A stretch of DNA of 20,139 bases from JBOHRE01 sp050732635 (GTDB taxonomy: Bacteria; Gemmatimonadota; Gemmatimonadetes; Longimicrobiales; RSA9), in assembly GCA_050732635.1 (NCBI GenBank), contig JBOHRE010000060.1, positions 1 through 20,139 of the forward strand, read 5' to 3'. Shown in pieces: positions 14,488 to 20,139 of this stretch (within the stretch, counting starts at the first letter, position 1; the number at the start of each line of letters is the position of its first letter). The notes below the pieces were generated by a model. That model ran no database searches, was not told the origin of the DNA, and saw only the letters and a list, made by a program, of their open reading frames with translations. Position numbers and translations under genes: made by a program.

Positions 14488-16169
14488 CAGAGGGCTCCCT
14501 TGTTGCGCTCGGAAACGATGTACTCCGCTGCCCGCATCGACAACGCGAGGATCGTCCAGGTCGGATTCTTGTCGGCATTGCTGACGAACGGCCCGCCATC
14601 GACGACGAAGAGGTTGTCGACGTCGTGCGCCTGGCACCACCCGTTCACGACCGAGCTGCGCGGATCGGCGCCCATGCGGGTGACACCGATCTCGTGGATG
14701 ATCTCGCCACCCTTCTGAATGCCGTAGCCCTGCTCGGGTCCGGGCATGGGCGACAGCGGCGTGCCGCCCAGCTCGGTGATCAGCGCGCGGAAGGTCTCCT
14801 GCATGTGCCTGACCTGCCGCACCTCGTGATCCGTGAACTGGAAGTGGAAGCGCAACACCGGAATGCCCCAGCGGTCGACGGCACTCGGGTCGAGCTCGCA
14901 GTAGCTGTGCTCGTTCGGGATCATCTCGCCGCGGCCCATGAAGTACATGGTCGAGCCGTAGTAGCGGCGGTAGTCGTCCTTGAGCTGCTGGCCCCAACCA
15001 CCGCCGCCCGGATAGTTCTGGATCCCGCCGAGAATGCCGTAGCCCGGCAGTCGCCGGCCGCCACCGAACTCGATGTGATAGCCTCGCGGGAAGTCCAGCG
15101 TGCGGTTGTCCAGCCACCACGGCATGTACAGGTGCATGCCGCCGATGCCGTCCTCGTTGTGCGGCACGCCATCGACCATCTGCGGGAAGAACCCGGACAC
15201 GAACGTGCCTGTCGTGTCGGTGAGATACTTGCCGATCGTGCCGCTCGAGTTGGCGAGCCCGTCCGGGTGCCGGCTCGACCGTGAGTTGAGCAGGATGCGC
15301 GCGGACTCACAGGCGCTCGCGGCCAGAACGACGATCCCGCCCCGCACGTGCTCGTCGGCGCCCGTGTTCTTGTCGATGTAGGAGACACCATCCGCGCGGC
15401 CCTGCGCGTCGGTCGTGACCTCACGCACCATCGCGTTCGGCAGGATCGTGAGCCGCCCGGTCTCGAGCGCCGGTGGCAGCAGCACCGACGGCACTGAGAA
15501 GTTCGAGTGCGTCGCACAGCCGCGGCCGCACTGGCCACAGTAGTGGCACGCCAAGCGGCCGTTGTGCGGCCGCGTCAAGATCGACAGCCGCGACGGGATG
15601 CAGGTGATGCCGAGCCGGTCGCAGCCGCGCTTCACGAACAGCTCGTAGCAGCGCGGCCGCGGTGGCGGCAGGAAGATGCCGTCCGGCTCGTTGGGCAGCC
15701 CTTCCGCGCTGCCGAACAGACCAATCAGCTGGTCGATCCTGTCGTAGTACGGCGCCAGGTCCTCGTAGGCGATCGGCCAGTCGTCGCCAAGCCCATCGAT
15801 GCTGCGACGCTTGAAGTCGTCCGGACCGAACCGCAGCGAGATGCGGCCCCAGTGGTTCGTGCGTCCGCCCAGCATGCGCACGCGGAACCAGGTGAACTCC
15901 TGACCGCTGGCCACCGTGTACGGCTCGCCCTCTAGCGACCAGCCGCCCAGCCCCGCATCGAACTCGCCGAAATGGCGCTCCGGCGTCGCCGCGCCGCGCC
16001 GCGGTGATTCGTACGGCCACTTGAACATCACCGAGTCGGTGGCCGCGTCCCACATCGGGCCCGCCTCGAGCAGCAGTACACGCGCGCCCGCCTCCGCCAG
16101 CACCTTGGCGGCCATGCCGCCGCCGGCGCCGGAGCCCACGATCACGACGTCGTATTCTTCGCGCTGCAT
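14487..16169 (-). CDS. GMC-family FAD-dependent dehydrogenase, second copy
   Basis: 560 residues from ATG 16169. A GTG three bases earlier (16172) sits at better spacing (7) from GGAG and is a real alternative. The FAD-binding opening is DVVIVGSGAGGGMAAKVL with LLLEAG. Other features are LGGRTNHWGRI, His492 (IIHEIGVTRMG) and Asn535 (ADKNPTWTILAL) as the catalytic pair, and Cys208, 211, 214 and 218 in the same C-x2-C-x2-C-x3-C spacing as the plus-strand GMC. No signal peptide is seen. It is a paralogue of the 7895-9583 enzyme with a clearly divergent middle region, so a different substrate or regioselectivity is likely. It is first in an operon with its subunit 3 and a Gfo/Idh enzyme. Confidence 0.92.
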   Translation of the reverse strand: MQREEYDVVIVGSGAGGGMAAKVLAEAGARVLLLEAGPMWDAATDSVMFKWPYESPRRGAATPERHFGEFDAGLGGWSLEGEPYTVASGQEFTWFRVRMLGGRTNHWGRISLRFGPDDFKRRSIDGLGDDWPIAYEDLAPYYDRIDQLIGLFGSAEGLPNEPDGIFLPPPRPRCYELFVKRGCDRLGITCIPSRLSILTRPHNGRLACHYCGQCGRGCATHSNFSVPSVLLPPALETGRLTILPNAMVREVTTDAQGRADGVSYIDKNTGADEHVRGGIVVLAASACESARILLNSRSSRHPDGLANSSGTIGKYLTDTTGTFVSGFFPQMVDGVPHNEDGIGGMHLYMPWWLDNRTLDFPRGYHIEFGGGRRLPGYGILGGIQNYPGGGGWGQQLKDDYRRYYGSTMYFMGRGEMIPNEHSYCELDPSAVDRWGIPVLRFHFQFTDHEVRQVRHMQETFRALITELGGTPLSPMPGPEQGYGIQKGGEIIHEIGVTRMGADPRSSVVNGWCQAHDVDNLFVVDGGPFVSNADKNPTWTILALSMRAAEYIVSERNKGAL

Positions 16170-16241
16170 CACGGATCGTCTCCGAAGAGGTGGAAGCCGC
16201 GGAGTCGGCTGCGGCACATGGTGGCTCGGAAACGGCGGCTC

Positions 16242-16257
16242 CGCAAGCACACTTGCG
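16242..16257. promoter_or_regulatory. Dyad upstream of the second GMC operon, possible operator
   Basis: CGCAAG (16242-16247) and CTTGCG (16252-16257) form a perfect 6-bp dyad with a 4-bp centre, about 75 bases ahead of the GMC start and 40 ahead of the toxin-antitoxin promoter. It could bind a dimeric regulator for the GMC operon or form a short hairpin. No clear minus-strand promoter was found near it. Confidence 0.3.
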
Positions 16258-16294
16258 AATGGCTGCCGCCGCACCACGGCGCCGGCCGCGGTTA

Positions 16295-16332
16295 TTGACT
16301 ATGATCAAAGACCATGGTATGCTGGGCCATGG
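16295..16332 (+). promoter_or_regulatory. Promoter and candidate operator of the phd-type toxin-antitoxin locus
   Basis: TTGACT (16295-16300) and TATGCT (16318-16323) have the ideal 17-base spacing. Initiation would fall about 7 bases after the -10, at 16329-16331, which is the antitoxin ATG. CCATGG occurs at 16312-16317 and again at 16327-16332, bracketing the -10; these palindromes are 15 bp apart and could be antitoxin binding sites for autoregulation. Confidence 0.6.
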
Positions 16333-16571
16333 AATCCATGCCGATCTCGAAGTTCAAGGCAACGTGTCTGGCGGTGCTCGAGCGGGTGCGGCGAACCGGC
16401 AAGCCGGTGCTGATCACGCGCTTCGGCGAGCCCGTTGCCGAGGTGGTGCCGCCGCGGGCCGAGGCCGGCCGGGCTGCCTGGCTCGGCGCGCTGGTGGGGC
16501 AGGCGGAGCTGCGCGACGATTTGATCGAGCCCGCGCAGGCGCTCGAGGAGTGGGAAGCTCTGGAACCGTGA
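16329..16571 (+). CDS. Phd/YefM-family antitoxin
   Basis: 80 residues from ATG 16329; ATG 16314 lies within the promoter and ATG 16338 is a possible later start. The N-terminal Phd fold is clear: PISKFKATCLAVLERVRRTG, then KPVLITRFGEPVAEVVPP. This is the DNA-binding, dimerising half. The C-terminal acidic helix (DDLIEPAQALEEWEALEP) would wrap around and block the PIN toxin encoded next. The stop overlaps the toxin's GTG as GTGA, so expression is coupled. Antitoxins of this family repress their own promoter, in line with the CCATGG pair over the -10. Identity is secure at family level. Confidence 0.9.
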   Translation: MESMPISKFKATCLAVLERVRRTGKPVLITRFGEPVAEVVPPRAEAGRAAWLGALVGQAELRDDLIEPAQALEEWEALEP

Positions 16572-16963
16572 GGCTGCTCCTCGACACGCACGTCTGGTTG
16601 TGGGGTCTGCTGGAGCCGGAGCGGCTGGGCCGCCGCGCGTCGCGCGCGTTCAGTGAGAGCGGCACCGAGAGCTGGCTTTCACCCATCAGCGTCTGGGAAT
16701 GCGCGCTGCTGATCGAACGGGACCGGCTTGCCGTCGAAGGTCTGGCGGATGAATGGATCCGTCGCGCGTTGCTGGCCGCGCCGTTGCACGAGGCTCCGCT
16801 GAACCACGAAGTGGCACTTTGGAGTCGTCGCATCTCGCTCGGCCATCCCGACCCCGCTGACCGCTTTCTCGCCGCGACGGCGGCGGTTTACGATCTTACG
16901 CTGGTAACCGCGGACCGGCGGCTGCTTGCCGGTCGAGGATATCGGGTGCTGAACGCGCGGTAA
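16568..16963 (+). CDS. vapC: PIN-domain toxin (VapC-like ribonuclease)
   Basis: 131 residues from GTG 16568, overlapping the antitoxin stop. All expected acidic metal ligands of a PIN nuclease are present: Asp6 (LLLDTHVWLW), Glu44 (ISVWECALL), Asp95 and Asp98 (GHPDPADRFLAA) and Asp116 (LVTADRRLL). The sequence is typical of the Phd-associated VapC branch with the DTHVW and DPADR motifs. The likely activity is Mg-dependent RNA cleavage that stops growth unless the antitoxin binds. The frame is intact, so the locus is probably functional. The specific RNA target cannot be read from the sequence. Confidence 0.92.
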   Translation: MRLLLDTHVWLWGLLEPERLGRRASRAFSESGTESWLSPISVWECALLIERDRLAVEGLADEWIRRALLAAPLHEAPLNHEVALWSRRISLGHPDPADRFLAATAAVYDLTLVTADRRLLAGRGYRVLNAR

Positions 16964-16977
16964 GCATCGGGCTCGAG

Positions 16978-17136
16978 CTATCGCAGCGTCCAGTACAAGA
17001 AGCGTGGCCGCTGTTGCACACGCAGGTCCAGGAGCTGGCCGGCAGCCGGGCGCGGAGCTCGCACCAGCTCGCGAGGCGAATCGGCAAAAGCAACGATCAG
17101 ATCGCCCCACCCGGTGCGGTTCCCCAGGGATTCGAT
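16978..17136 (-). other. Orphan 52-codon open frame, possible gene remnant
   Basis: On the minus strand, between the stops at 17139-17137 and 16980-16978, a frame reads NRTGWGDLIVAFADSPRELV and ends in RPRFLYWTLR. Its composition looks protein-like, but there is no ATG, GTG or TTG early in the frame and no recognised family. It lies between the two convergent toxin-antitoxin loci. It may be the tail of a decayed gene or chance; the rest of the 16964-17136 gap shows nothing else. Confidence 0.25.
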
Positions 17137-17616
17137 CTATCTACCCGCCGCCTTATGTGCCGCGATGTCGAGGCCCGGCGGGTCGGGAGGCGCCGCGATC
17201 ACGGGTCCCGATTCCGTCGACATTCGCGCGAAGTCGGCGAGATTGAAGCTCAGGAACACGTCGGCCCGCCAGCGCTCCGCGGCCGCCAAGTGAAGAGCGT
17301 CGTAGATCACCCCCGAACGGAGTCCACGGTCGCTGCACCGCCGCATCGCAGCGGTATAGTCACTCCACGAAAGCTCCAGCAGCTCGATGTGGGAGCGGAA
17401 GCGCTCGATCACCCGGTCGATCAGCGCCGGCGGAACGGCGGGCTGGATGGGGAGCGCCGTCATGGTCGCCCACGTCTCCGCCAGCGTGTGCGACGTAACC
17501 GCCGCCGAGATCCGACCCTCGCGGGCCGCCGTGAACCAGGCCGCTGCCCGCGCTTCATGCACGTGACGCGCGATCGAACCCGCCACGACGACCGACGTAT
17601 CGAAAACGACCTTCAT
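17137..17616 (-). CDS. vapC: PIN-domain toxin (VapC-like), partner of an AbrB-type antitoxin
   Basis: 159 residues from ATG 17616, which overlaps the antitoxin stop as ATGA. PIN ligands are Asp6 (VVFDTSVVVAGS), Glu47 (HTLAETWATM), Asp106 (GVIYDALHLAAA) and, at the last position, Asn125/Asp128 (LSFNLADF). It belongs to a different PIN subfamily from the toxin at 16568 and is longer. It carries a Pro-rich C-terminal tail (APPDPPGLDIAAHK) beyond the fold. Predicted to be an endoribonuclease toxin. Longer in-frame extensions upstream run across the antitoxin gene and are not real. Confidence 0.9.
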   Translation of the reverse strand: MKVVFDTSVVVAGSIARHVHEARAAAWFTAAREGRISAAVTSHTLAETWATMTALPIQPAVPPALIDRVIERFRSHIELLELSWSDYTAAMRRCSDRGLRSGVIYDALHLAAAERWRADVFLSFNLADFARMSTESGPVIAAPPDPPGLDIAAHKAAGR

Positions 17617-17885
17617 CGGCGCGTCGCGTACTCCTTCAGCTCGCTCGCCCGCTTCTCCCTTGCAATGCGGTGATCGGTGGCGAACGTCTCGTCTCCTGTC
17701 AGGTCGACGACCAGGAACCCATCCCGCTCGACGAGCGCCGGCTCGGGGCGGTCTGGCGACAGTCGGATCGCGCCGCCCTCGGCCGTCATGTAGAGCCGGG
17801 TGCCTGCGCCGAGCCCAAAGCGCTGCCGCAGCGGCTTGGGGATCACGAGCCGACCGGCGGCGTCGATGGTAACCTGGTATGCCAT
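17613..17885 (-). CDS. vapB: AbrB/MazE (SpoVT-AbrB) family antitoxin, VapB-like
   Basis: 90 residues. Residues 1-45 are a swapped-hairpin AbrB domain: YQVTIDAAGRLVIPKPLRQR followed by FGLGAGTRLYM. The charged C-terminal region (ERDGFLVVDLTGDETFATDH, then REKRASELKEYATRR) should contact the PIN toxin. The start codon lies within a perfect dyad that also covers the -10, a standard layout for autorepression. No Shine-Dalgarno sequence precedes the ATG, which fits a leaderless or near-leaderless mRNA. It is coupled to the toxin by a 4-base overlap. Confidence 0.92.
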   Translation of the reverse strand: MAYQVTIDAAGRLVIPKPLRQRFGLGAGTRLYMTAEGGAIRLSPDRPEPALVERDGFLVVDLTGDETFATDHRIAREKRASELKEYATRR

Positions 17886-17922
17886 AATGGTAGATTATGG
17901 TGGAAGACAGCAGCCGGCGCAA
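17882..17922 (-). promoter_or_regulatory. Promoter and 19-bp operator dyad of the abrB-type toxin-antitoxin locus
   Basis: CCATAAT (17882-17888) and ATTATGG (17894-17900) form a perfect 7-bp inverted repeat with a 5-bp centre. Read on the minus strand, CATAAT (17899-17894) is a near-consensus -10. TTGCGC (17922-17917) lies 17 bases before it as the -35. Initiation would fall within a few bases of the ATG at 17885. The dyad spans both the -10 and the start codon. Confidence 0.65.
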
Positions 17923-17975
17923 GGCAGCGGGTCCGGGTGGCTCGATGGTTCCGCGGCTGGTAGCGCTCCCGCGCC

Positions 17976-20139
17976 TCAGTTCCCTGCAACGCGCAGACGC
18001 CGATGCGGCGGCGCTTGCAGCCTGTCCAGCAGCTCCTCGAACGCCGGGTCGCCCCATAGCGGCGCAAGCTTCGGGCTTAAGTGGAGCTCCAAAGCGCTTT
18101 GGGGCCCTCTCGTTGCAGCGCCGAGGCGCATGGGCTGCTCCAGTAGAGTCATGGCCCGGTCGCGTTCGCCCAGGTGTGCGAAGATCGTAGCTCGGCTGCC
18201 CAGGTAGAGCTCCGCGGCTGTCCCCGGGGTGTGCGGGTCGGGTGCATTTGCCGCCGCGGCGGTACGCTCGGCCAATCTGCGCTCGTACGCCAGGGCCGCT
18301 TTGCGGTGCCCGGCCAGCGCGGCGCAGATTCCGAGATCCGAAAGCAACACACGCTCCCGAGCAAGCAACTGACGCTGCCGACCAGGCATCGGTGCGCGCG
18401 TAAGCACGGCTTGCAACCGGCGAATGCCTTCGTCCGTGCGGCCGATCAGGCAGAGCGTGAACGCGAAGACCCGCTCGTTACCATCGTCACGCCTCTGTTG
18501 CGGCAGCGAGGCATACCACTCGACGACTCCCCGGCGCGTCTGATCGGCCGCTCGCGCGAAACCGTGGGCCTCGAGCTCCGCCGCGATCTGCAGCATGTGC
18601 CACAGGCGAACTGGTCCCTGGGCCTGCTTCAGTTCATCGATCACCGCAGCGACGGCGGAGAGGTCGCCGAGTGCGGCGAGCGCTGGGGCCTGGAACAGCA
18701 ACGCCGCACGGCTCCCCGGCTCGCGCGCTCGGTAGTCGCGGGCCGCCTCGAGCTCCTCGGTGTGCCGCTCGAGCCGGTGCAAAGCCTGGATCAGGAGCGC
18801 CCAGTACCCTCCCCAGTTTCGTAGCCAGCCGTGGTTGGGGTTTGCCTTCCTCAGGTGACCGAGGGCCTCTTCGGGGCGGTTGAGGGCCATTGCACCGCGG
18901 GCCGCCTTATAGCGGAATTCCGAGTCGGGCGCGAGTCGAAGCAATTCCATGGCGGCCCGGTGGTACGCCCGGAAATCGGAGTCGTGAGAGGCCAGGTGGA
19001 GCTCGAGCATGGCCTCGTCGAACGGCGGCAGCTCGTCCCGCACGGCTGCGAGCCGCGCGAGCAGCGAGTCCACCACGCCGTGCCGGCCGAGATCGAACGC
19101 GCTGAACAGCGCCCAAAGCGCCGGCTGGTGGAACGTCGGGTCCAGGTCGCCGGCGTTCAGCAATCTCCGCAGACCTTCTTCCAGGTCGCCGCGTGTGTGC
19201 GCTTCGAGACCGGCGATCCACTCCCGGAACGCGGCGAAGGTGGGCGGCTTGCTCGCCGCGGCGGCCCAACGTTCCGTGTCCTCGCCCCGCAACGTGGCGA
19301 GCGCCGCGACGACGCGCTCGCGCAGTATCTCGATGCCTTCCTCCGGCGCGGAGAGCCCGGCGCGTACCGGCTCGGTCACGTGGAGCAGGCGAGCGCCGGG
19401 CACGTCGACGATCCGGGCCTGCATCACGAGCGAGTCGCCGGAGCGGTGATAGCCGCCGTAGACGATCGTGGACGCGCCGGTCGCCCGCGCGACCACCTGG
19501 AACGAATCCGCCGCGGCCGGCACCGTCTCTGTCAGCCGCCCCACGACACGATAGAGCGTGGCGGGCGTGAGCACCCGAAATCGTCCGGTTTCCAGCAGCC
19601 CGCGGGCGATCCGCTCGGAGGCAAGGCGGCCGAGCAGGTCGAGCTCCGGGTCGCCGGTGCGGTTCTCGAAGACTGCGACGGTCACCGAGCGGGCATCGGG
19701 CTCCGGTCCGGTGGCTACATCGGCGGTCGGGACTGCGGGGGCGGGCGGGACCGCGCTGCCGTGAGGCTCGGCTGCCCCGTTTCGCCGCTCCACCCACCAC
19801 CCACCGGTCATGAGCAACAAGATCGCGAGCAGTGCCCCGGCATAGCGCGCGCGGGTGCGCGGACGGGGCCGCTGGGGCTCGCTCGCGCTCGCGAGCTCGG
19901 CGAGGCGCGGTGCCTCGGTAACGTCGGGGCGCATCGCCGCGCCCATCGCTGCGCCTGAGACCTCCGCCCGCCCCCGCACCTCCTCCACCAGCGCGCGTGT
20001 CTCCGGCGCCGGCTCCACCTCCAGCTCCTCCGCCAGCCGCCGCGCGAAGTCCTCGTAAGCCACGATCGCGCCGGCCCGGTCGCCCGCCCTGTCCAGCAGC
20101 GCGATCAGCCGCCGGATCCCCCGCTCATCGTCCCACGCC
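17976..20139 (-). CDS. BTAD-domain regulator with transmembrane helix, TolB/FlgO-like segment and TPR-like repeats, N-terminus outside the window
   Basis: Open to the window edge; about 720 codons are visible. The upstream end reads IRRLIALLDRAGDRAGAIVA then YEDFARRLAEELEVEPAPET, the C-terminal part of a bacterial transcriptional activator (BTAD) domain of SARP-type regulators, so the missing N-terminus should carry a winged-helix DNA-binding domain. A GTG at 20063 falls inside this domain and is not the start. Next come a Pro/Ala linker, one membrane helix (YAGALLAILLLMTGGWWV), and a segment like TolB/FlgO-type proteins (VTVAVFENRTGDPELDLLGR, then LETGRFRVLTPATLYRVVG). The C-terminal 400 residues are helical with TPR-like pairs (PEEALGHLRKANP, TDEGIRRLQAVL). 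The architecture suggests a membrane-anchored sensor-regulator with its repeats on the far side. The domain order is seen; topology and target genes are inferred. Confidence 0.85.
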   Translation of the reverse strand, partial: AWDDERGIRRLIALLDRAGDRAGAIVAYEDFARRLAEELEVEPAPETRALVEEVRGRAEVSGAAMGAAMRPDVTEAPRLAELASASEPQRPRPRTRARYAGALLAILLLMTGGWWVERRNGAAEPHGSAVPPAPAVPTADVATGPEPDARSVTVAVFENRTGDPELDLLGRLASERIARGLLETGRFRVLTPATLYRVVGRLTETVPAAADSFQVVARATGASTIVYGGYHRSGDSLVMQARIVDVPGARLLHVTEPVRAGLSAPEEGIEILRERVVAALATLRGEDTERWAAAASKPPTFAAFREWIAGLEAHTRGDLEEGLRRLLNAGDLDPTFHQPALWALFSAFDLGRHGVVDSLLARLAAVRDELPPFDEAMLELHLASHDSDFRAYHRAAMELLRLAPDSEFRYKAARGAMALNRPEEALGHLRKANPNHGWLRNWGGYWALLIQALHRLERHTEELEAARDYRAREPGSRAALLFQAPALAALGDLSAVAAVIDELKQAQGPVRLWHMLQIAAELEAHGFARAADQTRRGVVEWYASLPQQRRDDGNERVFAFTLCLIGRTDEGIRRLQAVLTRAPMPGRQRQLLARERVLLSDLGICAALAGHRKAALAYERRLAERTAAAANAPDPHTPGTAAELYLGSRATIFAHLGERDRAMTLLEQPMRLGAATRGPQSALELHLSPKLAPLWGDPAFEELLDRLQAPPHRRLRVAGN

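Noticed and set aside
7895..16169. Recent tandem duplication of the GMC/subunit-3 pair
   Set aside because: The pairs are on opposite strands with opposite internal order and diverged middle regions, so they look like separate paralogues.
18831..19958. 375-codon plus-strand frame opposite the BTAD/TPR regulator
   Set aside because: The minus frame shows BTAD, transmembrane and TPR-like features; the plus frame has only biased composition.

Overview
The window is very GC-rich, densely coded DNA from a bacterium with an outer membrane. Several genes suggest Gemmatimonadota or a related soil lineage: a DUF5916 outer-membrane barrel ending in Phe, a Yip1-family membrane protein with its SPAEVF start motif, a large BTAD/TPR regulator with a transmembrane helix, and many Tat-exported or lipoprotein products. 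This placement is inference from gene content; there is no rRNA or marker gene here.

Layout. 1-2377 (+): the 3' part of msrA, then a two-gene unit made of a serine-protease-like lipoprotein with a PKD domain and a small lipoprotein that resembles only the protease's N-terminal domain. 2508-3899 (+): a Tat-exported PhoX/DUF839 protein. It converges, with a 4-nt gap, on a DUF5916 barrel gene (3904-6180, -), which is divergent from a Yip1-family gene (6298-7020, +). 7021-7309 is non-coding and holds a long heptanucleotide-based inverted repeat.

7310-16169 is the metabolic core: two convergent operons. The + operon encodes a Tat-exported gluconate-2-dehydrogenase subunit-3-like protein, a GMC flavin dehydrogenase, a Tat-exported sugar isomerase/epimerase-like TIM barrel (apparently starting at CTG), a DUF1080 lipoprotein and a nucleoside/sugar MFS permease. 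The - operon encodes a second GMC dehydrogenase, a second subunit 3 and a Gfo/Idh/MocA oxidoreductase. The two operons meet at a 9-mer inverted repeat containing an AT-rich hairpin. Together the genes look like an oxidative (3-keto) glycoside or sugar degradation system: periplasmic oxidation by FAD enzymes, non-hydrolytic cleavage or rearrangement by the DUF1080 and isomerase-like proteins, uptake by the permease, and redox rebalancing by Gfo/Idh. The individual families are clear; the pathway is inferred.

16295-17922 carries two type II toxin-antitoxin loci in convergent orientation: Phd/PIN on + and AbrB-type/PIN on -. Each has a recognisable promoter that places transcription initiation at or very near the start codon, with a dyad symmetry over the -10/start region. 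Between them lies a 52-codon orphan frame that may be a gene remnant. The window ends in a large - strand regulator (17976 to the edge) with a C-terminal part of a BTAD domain, a transmembrane helix, a TolB/FlgO-like segment and TPR-like repeats. Its N-terminal DNA-binding part lies outside the window. I saw no tRNA, rRNA, CRISPR array, insertion sequence or prophage gene.
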